DNA of 64,000 nt, from NCBI RefSeq assembly GCF_026340655.1, contig NZ_JAPEOZ010000001.1, forward strand, positions 6,138,001 to 6,202,000, given 5' to 3'. The first letter of the stretch is position 1. Each line of letters starts with the position of its first letter. The DNA comes from Streptomyces sp. NBC_01275 (GTDB taxonomy: Bacteria > Actinomycetota > Actinomycetes > Streptomycetales > Streptomycetaceae). The notes under the pieces are model-generated. The model did no database searches. It had not been told where the DNA came from and saw only the letters and a program-made list of their open reading frames with translations. Positions 17,605 to 26,055 of this stretch are shown piece after piece. The position numbers were made by a program, and so were the translations under genes.

Positions 17605-18384
17605 GGCGACCTGCGCGGTGACGACGGCGGCCGGGTTGACGTCCATCTCGCCGCCCTTCGCGAGCGCGGCGAAGCTCACCGTGTAGAACGTGGCGATGGT
17701 GTTGCCCGTGCGGATCGCCTCGGCGTGGAAGGTGGCGGTGCCTTCGCCGTCCATGTCGACCGTCTCCGCGAACGCGATCGCCTCGTCGCCGCCCCCGGTG
17801 CCCTTCTCCGAGGCGACCTTGGTGACCTTCGAGTCCTCCCCGTCGGCCTTGAGGCCGTACCCGGAGGCACAGGCCGTCACGCCGTCGGAGACGGTCTTCA
17901 TGGCCTTCTCGGCGCCGTCGCCGTCGTAGGAGGACAGGCCCACGAACGTCAGGCTGACGTCGAAGGCGTCCTCGATGTCCGCCGCGTCGGGCGACGCGGT
18001 GGCGGACGACGTCTTGTCCTCCGTGAGGGAGTTGCTGGCGTTCGCGTCCGTGTCACCCGGGGCGAGGCCGGCGGTCGCCCAGGCGAGCGGGTCGCACGCG
18101 GCCTTGTCGGTCTTCACCGCGGACTTGGACTTCGGCAGGGTGTCGTCCCCCGAGTCGAACGTGTACCCCTTGACGTCGCCCTTCGCCAGCAGCAGCTTCT
18201 CCAGCTCGGCCGACGTGAGTGCCTTCACGTCCGACGCCGCCGCCGACGCGGAGGCCGAACCCTTGGAGTCCTTGGCGTCGGTCGACTTCTCGTCCGAGTC
18301 CGACGAACAACCCGTGACGAACGCGAGCGACAGGGCGCTCACCGCGGCTATGGCGCACAGCCGCGCCCCCGTTGATCTCTTCAT
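17593..18384 (-). CDS. Secreted lipoprotein, function unknown
   Basis: A 263-residue protein with a basic start (MKRSTGAR), a hydrophobic signal and the lipobox VTGC; the mature lipid-anchored Cys is followed by a Ser/Asp/Ala-rich linker. The rest (about residues 70-263) is a soluble domain rich in Thr, Ala and Asp, with predicted strands near the end (ATFHAEAIRTGNTIATFYTVSF). It is exported to the outer face of the membrane. I do not recognise the domain. I chose the ATG at the signal peptide and not an earlier in-frame start 12 residues upstream that would put Trp/Gln residues before it. Confidence 0.82.
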   Translation of the reverse strand: MKRSTGARLCAIAAVSALSLAFVTGCSSDSDEKSTDAKDSKGSASASAAASDVKALTSAELEKLLLAKGDVKGYTFDSGDDTLPKSKSAVKTDKAACDPLAWATAGLAPGDTDANASNSLTEDKTSSATASPDAADIEDAFDVSLTFVGLSSYDGDGAEKAMKTVSDGVTACASGYGLKADGEDSKVTKVASEKGTGGGDEAIAFAETVDMDGEGTATFHAEAIRTGNTIATFYTVSFAALAKGGEMDVNPAAVVTAQVAKLK

Positions 18385-18426
18385 GAGCGGACTATGAAGG
18401 TTCTGCCAAAGAAGAGTCAAGTTAAT

Positions 18427-18774
18427 TCAAAAGTCCAGGCGTTCCCGGCGAACCGAATAGAGCACGAAGCCCGCGCCCAGGGCGAGGAGCGTGGTTCCGC
18501 CGACCATGTACGGGGTGGTGTCGAAGCTTCCGGTGTCGGCGAGCCGGACGCCCTCGTCCGAGTCGGTGGACGAGGTCACGGTCGAGGTCGCGGACGACGT
18601 CCCGGACGAGGCCGTGGTCACGGAGGCGGCCCGCGCCTGGGTCGTGACCTGCGCCGTCGCTTCCGTTCTGGCCGGGGTGTCCTGGGACGCGTTGGCGGAC
18701 GGGACGAACCACAGGGCGCCCAGCAGGGTCCCCGCGGCGGTGGCGGTCAGCAACGGACGGCGAGCGGATGACAC
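18427..18774 (-). CDS. LAxTG-type sortase substrate (cell-wall surface protein)
   Basis: About 115 residues: signal peptide (RRPLLTATAAGTLLGALWFV, cut after ANA), a Ser/Thr-rich stalk of about 50 residues, the sorting motif LADTG, a hydrophobic helix (MVGGTTLLALGAGFVLYSV) and the charged tail RRERLDF. LAxTG is the motif cut by class E sortases of Streptomyces, which attach long chaplins and other proteins to peptidoglycan. The protein is short, with no ligand-binding domain, so it may be a wall spacer or adhesin stub. A GTG start is chosen because upstream residues do not resemble a signal peptide; the site is weak. Confidence 0.75.
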   Translation of the reverse strand: MSSARRPLLTATAAGTLLGALWFVPSANASQDTPARTEATAQVTTQARAASVTTASSGTSSATSTVTSSTDSDEGVRLADTGSFDTTPYMVGGTTLLALGAGFVLYSVRRERLDF

Positions 18775-18871
18775 GGAATATCGATCCCCTTGTGGCGCTG
18801 GTGAATTGGCCGTGTGCCCCGATGCTAATGAAAGGCGCGGGTCGCGGGAAAGCCGCGGGAGCTGTGAGCCG

Positions 18872-18877
18872 TACGCT
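18872..18877 (+). promoter_or_regulatory. Candidate -10 (TACGCT) for the acidic protein gene
   Basis: TACGCT ends six bases before the ATG of the acidic protein, in the 109-base divergent gap with the sortase substrate. No Shine-Dalgarno intervenes, so leaderless expression is likely. Confidence 0.45.
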
Positions 18878-18883
18878 CCGGGC

Positions 18884-19240
18884 ATGAGCACTGAAGAGAC
18901 ATCACGTTTTGTACGCCTTCGGGTGGAACTCGTCCTCGAGGTTCACGACGAGGACGCGGTCGCGAAGGCGGCGCTGCGGCGGCTCGCGGAGGAGGAGTCC
19001 GACCCGGAGGCTTCGGAGGGCGAGCGCGCGCATGCCGAGAGTGCTGTGACGGAAGACACCGCGGAGGCCCTCGCGTATCTCGTCGATCCGTTCGACCTGG
19101 TCAGTGAGGTTCCCGGGGTGGAACTCCAACAGGCCTCCTGGTCCAGCGAGGAGATCGACTACGACCCCGATTCGCCGGACTGGGACCTCGACGAGGATGA
19201 TGGCGACGAGAATGACGAGGGTGACAACGCGGACGGCTGA
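18884..19240 (+). CDS. Small highly acidic protein, unknown function
   Basis: A 118-residue protein, cytoplasmic by composition, with a helical N-terminal half (RVELVLEVHDEDAVAKAALRR; EEESDPEASEGERAHAESAV) and a very acidic C-terminus dominated by Asp and Glu (DLDEDDGDENDEGDNADG). The middle segment ALAYLVDPFDLVSEVPGVEL may be a conserved core. No known motif is seen. It could be a charge-mimic or chaperone-like partner. The start is set by the -10 element and a shift to coding composition at the ATG. Confidence 0.7.
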   Translation: MSTEETSRFVRLRVELVLEVHDEDAVAKAALRRLAEEESDPEASEGERAHAESAVTEDTAEALAYLVDPFDLVSEVPGVELQQASWSSEEIDYDPDSPDWDLDEDDGDENDEGDNADG

Positions 19241-19477
19241 ACGTCTTGGGGAATTCGTGACCCCGGACGGCAACCGCCGACCGGGGTCTCGTCGTCTCAG
19301 GGGACGCACTGACCGACACCCGCACCACCTGTCCCCCCTATTTCCGGGGACGTGGCGTGGCCCACACGTTCCGCGAAAGTGGAACGGGATGAACCGGTCT
19401 TGGCGTTGAAGTTTGTTAACGGGGACTGCGGGGACTCTCGGGGTTTCGGGAAATCGGCGACGATGGAGAAGCGTGTG

Positions 19478-20725
19478 ATGACGGACAGTAGGCGGCGTCG
19501 AGGTCTGATGACCGCGTCCGCACTGCTCGGTGGTGTTCTGGTGCTCTCTGCTTGTTCCGGCGGCGACAGCAGTGCCTCCGACGGCGGAGACAGCTCCTCG
19601 CAGGCGAAGGCCGACGAGGCGGCGGCGCAGAAGTCCTCCGAGGCCCAGATCAAGATCACGCCGACGGACGGCTCCGACAACGCCTCGATCAACAACTCGG
19701 CGGCCGTCACGGTGAGCAAGGGCACGCTCAGTTCCGTGACGATGACCACCTCCGACGGCACGGCCGTGCAGGGCGCGCTCTCGGCCGACAAGACCAGCTG
19801 GAAGCCCAGCGCCCAGCTGGAGCGCTCCACCACCTACAAGGTGACGGCCAGCGCGAAGGACTCCAAGGGCCTCGAGGCCCACGAGAACGCGTCCTTCACC
19901 ACGGTCTCGCCGGACAACAGCTTCATAGGCAACTTCACGCCCGAGGACGGCTCGACCGTCGGCGTGGGCATGCCGGTGTCGATCAACTTCAACAAGGAGA
20001 TCACCGACAAGGCGGCCGTCCAGAAGGGCGTCACGGTCACCAGCACCAGCGGCCAGGAGGTCGTCTGCCACTGGTTCTCCACCCAGCGCATGGACTGCCG
20101 GCCCGAGGACTACTGGAAGGAGAACTCCACCGTCACGCTGAAGCTCGCGCTCGACGGAGTGGAGGGCGCCAACGGTGTCTTCGGGGTCCAGCAGAAGACG
20201 GTCACCTTCAAGATCGGCCGCAACCAGGTCTCCGTCGTCGACGCGCAGACCAAGCAGATGAAGGTCACGCACAACGGCGCGGTCATCAAGACCATCCCGA
20301 TCTCGGCCGGTTCGCCCGACAACAAGACGTACGAAGGCCAGATGGTGATGTCGGAGAAGTTCAAGGAGACGCGCATGAACGGCGCGACCGTGGGCTTCAC
20401 CGACGACGACGGCAAGGGCGAGTACGACATCAAGGACGTGCCGCACGCCATCCGCCTCACCAACTCCGGCACCTTCGTGCACGGCAACTACTGGGGCGCG
20501 AAGTCCGTCTTCGGCTCGGTGAACACCAGCCACGGCTGCGTGGGCCTGTCGGACACCAAGGGCGCCAACGACACGGGCACCGCGGGCTACTGGTTCTACA
20601 CCAACTCGATGGTCGGTGACGTCGTGGTCGTGAAGAACACCGGCGACAAGACCGTGGCCCCGGACAACGGCCTCAACGGCTGGAACATGGACTGGGCGCA
20701 GTGGAAGGCCGGTTCGGCCGTCTGA
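19478..20725 (+). CDS. L,D-transpeptidase lipoprotein (YkuD) with Ig-like domains
   Basis: The 415-residue lipoprotein (lipobox LSAC after MTDSRRRRGLMTASALLGG) has a Ser/Asp linker, two Ig-like beta domains (about residues 50-240) and a C-terminal YkuD domain with the signature HGNYWG...SHGCVGL; Cys354 is the nucleophile. These enzymes make 3-3 crosslinks in peptidoglycan or attach proteins to it, acting outside the membrane. The layout matches mycobacterial LdtMt2-type enzymes. ATG 19478 has GGAGAAG nine bases upstream; an in-frame ATG at 19463 would add five residues. A strong terminator follows. Confidence 0.9.
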   Translation: MTDSRRRRGLMTASALLGGVLVLSACSGGDSSASDGGDSSSQAKADEAAAQKSSEAQIKITPTDGSDNASINNSAAVTVSKGTLSSVTMTTSDGTAVQGALSADKTSWKPSAQLERSTTYKVTASAKDSKGLEAHENASFTTVSPDNSFIGNFTPEDGSTVGVGMPVSINFNKEITDKAAVQKGVTVTSTSGQEVVCHWFSTQRMDCRPEDYWKENSTVTLKLALDGVEGANGVFGVQQKTVTFKIGRNQVSVVDAQTKQMKVTHNGAVIKTIPISAGSPDNKTYEGQMVMSEKFKETRMNGATVGFTDDDGKGEYDIKDVPHAIRLTNSGTFVHGNYWGAKSVFGSVNTSHGCVGLSDTKGANDTGTAGYWFYTNSMVGDVVVVKNTGDKTVAPDNGLNGWNMDWAQWKAGSAV

Positions 20726-20767
20726 GACGGTTTCCGGCGGTCTGATCCCTGGCCGATTCACAGCATT

Positions 20768-20795
20768 CCGATGCCGCCCTCAGGGGCGGCATCGG
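20768..20795 (+). terminator. Terminator after the L,D-transpeptidase gene
   Basis: CCGATGCCGCCC pairs with GGGCGGCATCGG-type bases around a TCAG loop (12-base stem) and is followed by TGTTT. Confidence 0.8.
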
Positions 20796-20880
20796 TGTTT
20801 CCGGGGTCAACCACAGCCTTCTCATCATTCTCTTATTTCTGCCTTATCCAGTCATCACGCGCCGTACCTACCGTGCGGCC

Positions 20881-22362
20881 ATGTTCTTCACCTACCTGAG
20901 GCGCGAGTTGCGCCGCCGCAGAAAGGCGGCCCTCGTCGTCGCCTCCGGCCTCGCGCTGGGCATCGCGCTGGTCATCGTGGTCTCTTCCGTGTCCTCCGGC
21001 ATGGGGAAGGCCCAGGACAAGGTCCTGCAGTCCCTGTACGGCCTGGGTACGGACATGACGGTCACCAAGGCGGCCTCGCCCACCGCCAGCGCCTCCGACC
21101 GTCCGCGTTTCCAGTTCGACGCGCAGGACAACGACTCGGACGCGGAGCAGAGCACCGACCGCGTCATGGTGCAGGGCTTCCAGACCCTGTCGACCTCGAC
21201 CGTCGCCAAGGTCGGCAAGCAGAGCGGGGTCTCCGACGCGGTCGGCGGGCTGAGCCTCCAAGTCATCAAGGTCAGCGGCCAGTTCACCCGCGGCCAGTTC
21301 CAGCAGAACGGCAACGGCGGCACCGGCGGCCAGCAGGGCGGCGGCCAGGGCGGCAACGGCGGCGGCACCGGCCAGCCGCAGGGCGAGGTCCAGGGCGGCG
21401 GCGCCAACTTCGACGTCAACAACTACTCCGTGTACGGCACCGACGTCACCAAGCCGGCCCTCGGCCCGCTGACCTCCTCCAAGATCACCAGCGGCCGTAC
21501 GTTCAAGACGACGGAGGCCGCCGCCAAGGTCGCCGTCCTCGACTCGGCGTACGCCAAGGAGAAGAAGCTCAAGGTCGGTTCGACCGTCACCATCAAGAGC
21601 GTCAAGTTCAAGGTGGTCGGCGTCGCCACGGCCGACAGCGGCGACTCGGCCGCCAACGTCTACATCCCGCTGACCCAGGCGCAGACGATCAGCGACTCGA
21701 AGAACAAGGTCACCACGATCTACGTCCAGGCGACGGACTCCCAGCAGATCGACAGCGTCAAGTCGACCATCCAGAAGAACGTCTCGGGTACGACCGTGAC
21801 GACCTCCGCGGACCTCGCGGACACCGTCTCCGGCTCCCTCTCCACGGCGTCCTCCCTCGCCACCAACGTCGGCAAGTGGCTGTCCATCGCGGTTCTGATC
21901 GCCGCGTTCCTGGTCGCCGGTCTGCTGACCTCCTCGGCGGTCTCCCGCCGGGTGCGCGAGTTCGGCACGCTGAAGGCGCTGGGCTGGAAGTCCGGCCGGG
22001 TCACCCGGCAGGTCGTCGGCGAGGCCATGGTCAACGGTCTGCTGGGCGGTGCGCTGGGCATCGGGATCGGTCTGGCGGGCGCGTACGTCGTCACCGCCAT
22101 CAGCCCCACCCTCCAGGCCCATTTGGGCAGCTCCGGGGGCGGCGGCGGTCAGGGCGGTCCCGGCGGAGGCGGCGGCTTCGGCGGCCCCGGTCGGCAGGCG
22201 GCGGCCAAGACGCTCGACGTCGCACTGACCGCGCCGGTGAGCGTCACCACGGTGGCCGTCGCGGTCGGCCTCGCCGTCGCCGGCGGTCTGATCGCGGGGG
22301 CGTTCGGCGGCTGGCGGGCGTCGAGGCTGCGGCCGGCCGACGCGCTGCGGCGCGTCGAGTAG
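20881..22362 (+). CDS. MacB/FtsX-type ABC transporter permease
   Basis: The 493-residue permease has an N-terminal transmembrane helix (VVASGLALGIALVIVVSSV), a large extracellular domain (about residues 45-325) with a Gly/Gln-rich insert (QNGNGGTGGQQGGGQGG) at 140-168, then three helices with the FtsX core (SRRVREFGTLKALGWKSGRV). A second Gly-rich loop (about 415-440) lies between the last helices. MacB-type permeases work by mechanotransmission: they act on substrates outside the membrane instead of carrying them across. The ATP-binding gene follows 47 bases later. TACCGT six bases before the ATG suggests leaderless expression. Confidence 0.9.
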   Translation: MFFTYLRRELRRRRKAALVVASGLALGIALVIVVSSVSSGMGKAQDKVLQSLYGLGTDMTVTKAASPTASASDRPRFQFDAQDNDSDAEQSTDRVMVQGFQTLSTSTVAKVGKQSGVSDAVGGLSLQVIKVSGQFTRGQFQQNGNGGTGGQQGGGQGGNGGGTGQPQGEVQGGGANFDVNNYSVYGTDVTKPALGPLTSSKITSGRTFKTTEAAAKVAVLDSAYAKEKKLKVGSTVTIKSVKFKVVGVATADSGDSAANVYIPLTQAQTISDSKNKVTTIYVQATDSQQIDSVKSTIQKNVSGTTVTTSADLADTVSGSLSTASSLATNVGKWLSIAVLIAAFLVAGLLTSSAVSRRVREFGTLKALGWKSGRVTRQVVGEAMVNGLLGGALGIGIGLAGAYVVTAISPTLQAHLGSSGGGGGQGGPGGGGGFGGPGRQAAAKTLDVALTAPVSVTTVAVAVGLAVAGGLIAGAFGGWRASRLRPADALRRVE

Positions 22363-22409
22363 CCGACCGACCCTCACCTCTCTCACGCATCCCAGGAGTT
22401 GTTGTCCCC

Positions 22410-23096
22410 ATGTACGAACTCAGCGGCGTCACCAAGCGCTACACCCGCGGCAAGGAGACGGTCCACGCGCTCGACGGCGTCGACCTGACGATCCCGGACG
22501 GCGACCGGCTCGTCATCCAGGGTCCCACCGGCGGCGGCAAGTCCACCCTCCTCCAGATGCTCGGCGGCCTCGACCGGCCCTCCGAGGGCGAGGTCGTCCT
22601 CGACGGCGTCGACCTGGCCAAGCTGTCCGAGGCCAAGCTCACGAAGGTGCGCAGCGAGAACATCGGCTTCGTCTTCCAGTCCTTCAACCTCATCCCGACG
22701 CTCACCGCGCAGGAGAACGTCGAGACCGCCCTCGTGCCGATGGGCGTGAAGACGAAGGAGCGGCGCGAACGGGCCGCCGAGGCGCTGAAGTCCGTAGGCC
22801 TGGGCGAGCGGCTCGGGCATCTGCCCGGCGAGATGTCCGGCGGCCAGCAGCAGCGCGTCGCCATCGCCCGCGCGCTGGTCAAGCAGCCGAAGGTGCTGCT
22901 CGCCGACGAGCCCACCGGCAACCTCGACGAGGGGATGCGCGACGAGATCATGGACGTGCTCCACACCATGTGGAAGGAGCACGGCCTCACCTTCATCATG
23001 GTCACCCACGACTCCTCGATCGCGAAGAAGGCCCCGCGGGTCGCGACGATCCGCAAGGGCAAGATCACGGTGAAGGAGAACGCGGCGTCGAAGTGA
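22410..23096 (+). CDS. ABC transporter ATP-binding protein (MacB/LolD type)
   Basis: A 228-residue ATPase with Walker A GPTGGGKST, Q-loop FVFQSFNLIPTLT, signature MSGGQQQRVA, Walker B VLLADEPTGNLD and H-loop VTHD. The length and NLD context match LolD/MacB partners. It powers the preceding FtsX-type permease as a homodimer on the cytoplasmic side. AGGAG is 12 bases before the ATG, and residues upstream of it would not align with the family. A minisatellite and a hairpin follow. Confidence 0.93.
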   Translation: MYELSGVTKRYTRGKETVHALDGVDLTIPDGDRLVIQGPTGGGKSTLLQMLGGLDRPSEGEVVLDGVDLAKLSEAKLTKVRSENIGFVFQSFNLIPTLTAQENVETALVPMGVKTKERRERAAEALKSVGLGERLGHLPGEMSGGQQQRVAIARALVKQPKVLLADEPTGNLDEGMRDEIMDVLHTMWKEHGLTFIMVTHDSSIAKKAPRVATIRKGKITVKENAASK

Positions 23097-23103
23097 GCTG
23101 AAC

Positions 23104-23169
23104 GTCGTATCGAGCCGAGAGTCGTATCGAGCCGAGAGTCGTATCGAGCCGAACGTCGTATCGAGCCGA
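23104..23169. repeat. 17-bp tandem repeat, 4 copies, after the ABC ATPase gene
   Basis: The 15-base core GTCGTATCGAGCCGA occurs four times at an exact period of 17 (starts 23104, 23121, 23138, 23155), with only the two linker bases varying. It is noncoding, between the ATPase stop and the hairpin. Confidence 0.9.
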
Positions 23170-23173
23170 ACCC

Positions 23174-23198
23174 GGACGCCGTCAGACGGACGGCGTCC
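23174..23198. terminator. Terminator shared by the ABC operon and the convergent XRE gene
   Basis: GGACGCCGTC and GACGGCGTCC form a perfect 10-base stem with loop AGACG. The stem overlaps the last codons and stop of the XRE gene on the other strand. Confidence 0.7.
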
Positions 23199-24114
23199 GG
23201 AAGCCCGTCCGTGTCGCGTCCGCGCCCCAGCTCGCCAGCAGGCGCAGGGCCTCCGCCGAAGCCGAACCCGGTTCCGCGTGGTACGTCACCATCGACTGCT
23301 CGGAGTCGTCGGCCAGCCTGAATCCCTCGAAGTTCAGGGACAGGTCGCCCACCAGCGGATGCTTCAGCAGCTTCACGCCGTGGCTCTTCTCCTTGACGTC
23401 GTGGGTCGCCCACAGGCGGCGGAAGTCCTCGCTCTTGACGGACAGTTCGCCGACCAGCGCCGACAGCCGGGGGTCGTCGGGATAGCAGCCGGCGTCCATC
23501 CGCAGCACGCACACGATGTCGATCGCCTTCTGCTCCCAGTCCACGAACAGCTCGCGGTACGCGGGCCGCAGGAACACCATCCGCGCCCAGTTGCGCTCCG
23601 CGACGGGCAGTTCCGCCCAGTCGCCGAAGACGGCCGCCGCCATCCGGTTCCAGGCCAGGACCTCCGTGCGCCGCCCCACGATGTACGCGGGCACCCCGTC
23701 CAGCAGGTCCAGGAACTGCTGCAGCGACGCCCGTGCCTGCTGCGTCCGCGCCCCCGGCTTCTTCTTGTGCTGCTTGGGCTTCGCCAGATGGGTCAGATGC
23801 GCGTGCTCGGCGTCGGTGAGCCGCAGCGCGCGGGCGATGGAGTCCAGCACCTCCGCCGACACGTTCCGCCCGTTGCCCTGCTCCAGCCGCGTGTAGTACG
23901 CCACCGACACCCCGGCCAGCTGCGCCAGCTCCTCGCGCCGCAGCCCCGGCACTCTGCGGTGCCGCCCGAAGTCCGGCAGCCCCACGTCCTCGGGCTTCAG
24001 CCGGGCCCGCCGGGTGCGCAGGAACTCGCTGAGCTCGGCGCGCCGGTCCAGGGAGGCGCCGGAGGCGGCCTCCGGCTGCTCGGTCCAGGCGTGCACGGGG
24101 TCCATCGCGTCCAT
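23182..24114 (-). CDS. XRE-family regulator with MmyB-like ligand domain
   Basis: The 310-residue protein has an N-terminal Cro/C1 helix-turn-helix (about residues 30-105: LRREELAQLAGVSVAYYTRLEQG, LDSIARALRLTDAE) and a C-terminal MmyB-type domain (about 130-300; VPAYIVGRRTEVLAWNRMAAAVFGDW) thought to bind a small hydrophobic or fatty ligand. In Streptomyces such genes commonly sit divergent to a dehydrogenase they control; here an alcohol dehydrogenase starts 219 bases away. Repeated CGTCCAG boxes lie in that gap. ATG 24114 is used; a second ATG three codons later is possible. Confidence 0.88.
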   Translation of the reverse strand: MDAMDPVHAWTEQPEAASGASLDRRAELSEFLRTRRARLKPEDVGLPDFGRHRRVPGLRREELAQLAGVSVAYYTRLEQGNGRNVSAEVLDSIARALRLTDAEHAHLTHLAKPKQHKKKPGARTQQARASLQQFLDLLDGVPAYIVGRRTEVLAWNRMAAAVFGDWAELPVAERNWARMVFLRPAYRELFVDWEQKAIDIVCVLRMDAGCYPDDPRLSALVGELSVKSEDFRRLWATHDVKEKSHGVKLLKHPLVGDLSLNFEGFRLADDSEQSMVTYHAEPGSASAEALRLLASWGADATRTGFRTPSV

Positions 24115-24115
24115 G

Positions 24116-24229
24116 CGTCCAGTATTCACGGTCGTACGTCCAGCATCCTGACCCCGCCAGTGGTAGGCACGGCAGACGTACGCAGAGGCGTGGCCTGGGT
24201 GAATCCTGGGCGATGGGGCAGGCTGGACG
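24116..24229. promoter_or_regulatory. CGTCCAG boxes in the XRE/alcohol dehydrogenase divergent region
   Basis: CGTCCAG occurs at 24116-24122 and 24137-24143, exactly 21 bases (two helical turns) apart. The inverse CTGGACG occurs at 24223-24229, and the latter two lie in a larger inverted repeat (ACGTCCAGC/GCTGGACGT). They may be operators for the XRE protein. Confidence 0.35.
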
Positions 24230-24333
24230 TCGTACCCGGTCAGATCCGGCGGGAATCCGGCGGCAACCCAGTCGGAATCCAACAGGATCAGAAGGCAGCC
24301 GGGCACGGACCCCCCTCCTAGGAGACCCCCAGC

Positions 24334-25374
24334 ATGACCACTGTTGCTGCGTACGCCGCCCCCTCCGCCAAGGCCCCGCTGGAGCGCACCACCATCGAGC
24401 GGCGCGCGGTCGGCGAGTTCGACGTACTGATCGACATCAAGTTCGCCGGCATCTGCCACTCCGACATCCACCAGGCCCGTGAGGGCTGGGGCGAGGCCAT
24501 CTTCCCGATGGTCCCCGGCCACGAGATCGCGGGCATCGTCTCCGAGGTCGGCTCCGGCGTCACCAAGCACGCCGTCGGCGACCGGGTGGGCGTCGGCTGT
24601 CTCGTCGACTCCTGCCGTGAGTGCGACAACTGCAAGGCGGGCCTGGAGCAGTACTGCACCGTCGGCGGCGTCGGCACCTACAACGCCGTCGGCAAGGACG
24701 GCGAGCCCACCTACGGCGGCTACTCCGAGAAGATCGTCGTCGACGAGAACTACGTCGTACGGATCCCGGACGGCCTGTCCCTGGACGTGGCCGCCCCGCT
24801 CCTGTGCGCCGGCATCACCACGTACTCCCCGCTGAAGCACTGGAACGCCGGCCCCGGCAAGCGGGTCGCCGTCCTCGGCATGGGCGGCCTCGGCCACATG
24901 GGCGTCAAGATCGCGCACGCGCTCGGCGCCGAGGTGACCGTCCTGTCCCAGTCGCTGCGCAAGAAGGACGACGGCCTGAAGCTGGGCGCCGACCACTACT
25001 ACGCCACCAGCGACCCGGAGACGTTCAAGGAGCTGGCGGGCACCTTCGACCTGATCCTGTCCACCGTCTCCGCCCCGCTCGACCTGAGCGCCTTCCTGGC
25101 CCTGCTCCGCACGGACGGCGCCTTCATCAACGTGGGCGCGCCCGAGGAGCCCGTCGCCCTCAACCTGTTCTCGGTGATCATGGGCCGCAAGACCCTCGCC
25201 GGCTCCGGCATCGGCGGCATCCAGGAGACCCAGGAGATGCTGGACTTCTGTGCGGAGCACGGCCTCGGCGCCGAGATCGAGCTGATCGGCGCCGAGCAGA
25301 TCAACGAGGCGTACGAGCGGGTGCTGGCGAGTGACGTCCGCTACCGGTTCGTGATCGACACGGCGACGATCTGA
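24334..25374 (+). CDS. Zinc-dependent NAD(P)-alcohol dehydrogenase
   Basis: A 346-residue medium-chain dehydrogenase. Catalytic zinc ligands are Cys in [10 protein letters not shown] and His-Glu in VPGHEIAG. The structural zinc is held by four Cys in [15 protein letters not shown]. The Rossmann motif is [11 protein letters not shown]. The [12 protein letters not shown] pattern resembles the YahK/Adh (cinnamyl-alcohol-type) group, which reduces aldehydes with NADPH. GGAGACC precedes the ATG. The divergent XRE/MmyB gene is its likely regulator. A 14-base minisatellite and a hairpin follow the stop. Confidence 0.93.
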   Translation: MTTVAAYAAPSAKAPLERTTIERRAVGEFDVLIDIKFAGICHSDIHQAREGWGEAIFPMVPGHEIAGIVSEVGSGVTKHAVGDRVGVGCLVDSCRECDNCKAGLEQYCTVGGVGTYNAVGKDGEPTYGGYSEKIVVDENYVVRIPDGLSLDVAAPLLCAGITTYSPLKHWNAGPGKRVAVLGMGGLGHMGVKIAHALGAEVTVLSQSLRKKDDGLKLGADHYYATSDPETFKELAGTFDLILSTVSAPLDLSAFLALLRTDGAFINVGAPEEPVALNLFSVIMGRKTLAGSGIGGIQETQEMLDFCAEHGLGAEIELIGAEQINEAYERVLASDVRYRFVIDTATI

Positions 25375-25379
25375 TCCTG

Positions 25380-25449
25380 TGTGATCCGGCCCGTGTGATC
25401 CGGCCCGTGTGATCCGACCTGTGTGATCCGGCCAGTGTGATCCGACCTG
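25380..25449. repeat. 14-bp tandem repeat, 5 copies, after the alcohol dehydrogenase gene
   Basis: TGTGATCCGGCCCG and close variants occur five times at an exact 14-base period (starts 25380, 25394, 25408, 25422, 25436), with a truncated sixth at 25450. The unit begins six bases after the stop codon and runs into a hairpin terminator. Confidence 0.9.
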
Positions 25450-25455
25450 TGTGCC

Positions 25456-25486
25456 GAAGGGCCCCGGCGATGCGCCGGGGCCCTTC
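25456..25486. terminator. Terminator between alcohol dehydrogenase and lipoprotein genes
   Basis: A perfect 14-base stem, GAAGGGCCCCGGCG with its complement, closed by a three-base loop. It serves convergent genes on both strands. Confidence 0.85.
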
Positions 25487-25495
25487 CGCTTACGG

Positions 25496-25987
25496 TCACA
25501 TGGCGTGGGTGCCCGATACGACGGCTATCCTCCAGGTCGCCGCACCATCGCTGACGTGCACGGACAGAGCCTGCTCGACCGGATCGGTGTAGACCTGCCC
25601 GATGGTGATGGGCCCGTCGCACTTGACCCTGTTGGGGGCCTGGTCCGGGTGCTTGCGGTCGACGATGGTCACCGTGCCCGCTCCTGAGCATCTGGCGTGG
25701 ACGGTGTAGACGTCCGTCAACGGCTTGAACGCAGGAAGGTCGGTGTCCGCGGTGCCGCTGGTCAGGGGGACGAGGAGCTGTGACCCGGCCGGAAGGTCGA
25801 GTCCCGATCCCTTGGCGGACTGGTTGGTCTGCGCGGACGGGTTGGCCTGCGCGGACGGAGTGGACCGCGCGGCGCGGGAACTTCTGGTGTCGTGGGTCGC
25901 CGTGTCGTCAGTCGCCGTACAGGCGGCCGTGAGCAGCAGGACGAGCAGGACGAGCGGGGCGGGGACGGCGATGGCACGGCGGCCCAT
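25496..25987 (-). CDS. Small secreted lipoprotein
   Basis: The 163-residue protein has a signal (LVLLVLLLTAAC, lipobox TAAC), a Thr/Ser/Ala linker (residues 25-60) and a C-terminal domain with two Cys. Its strand pattern (DVYTVHARCSGAGTVTIVD, RVKCDG, ATWRIAVV) is common in Streptomyces lipoproteins of unknown role, where the Cys pair probably forms a disulfide. AAGGAGAA precedes the ATG at five bases. It lies 68 bases downstream of a secreted beta-rich protein on the same strand and may be its partner. Confidence 0.8.
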   Translation of the reverse strand: MGRRAIAVPAPLVLLVLLLTAACTATDDTATHDTRSSRAARSTPSAQANPSAQTNQSAKGSGLDLPAGSQLLVPLTSGTADTDLPAFKPLTDVYTVHARCSGAGTVTIVDRKHPDQAPNRVKCDGPITIGQVYTDPVEQALSVHVSDGAATWRIAVVSGTHAM

Positions 25988-26055
25988 GGGTTCTCCTTGG
26001 TGGGATGCCGCGACCCCGGCGGAAAAGCCGGGGCCGCGCCGATGGTCGGCCGAGG

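Noticed and set aside
23104..25449. Possible CRISPR arrays (17- and 14-base repeats)
   Set aside because: Units are directly adjacent with no spacers, too short for CRISPR repeats, and no cas genes are present.
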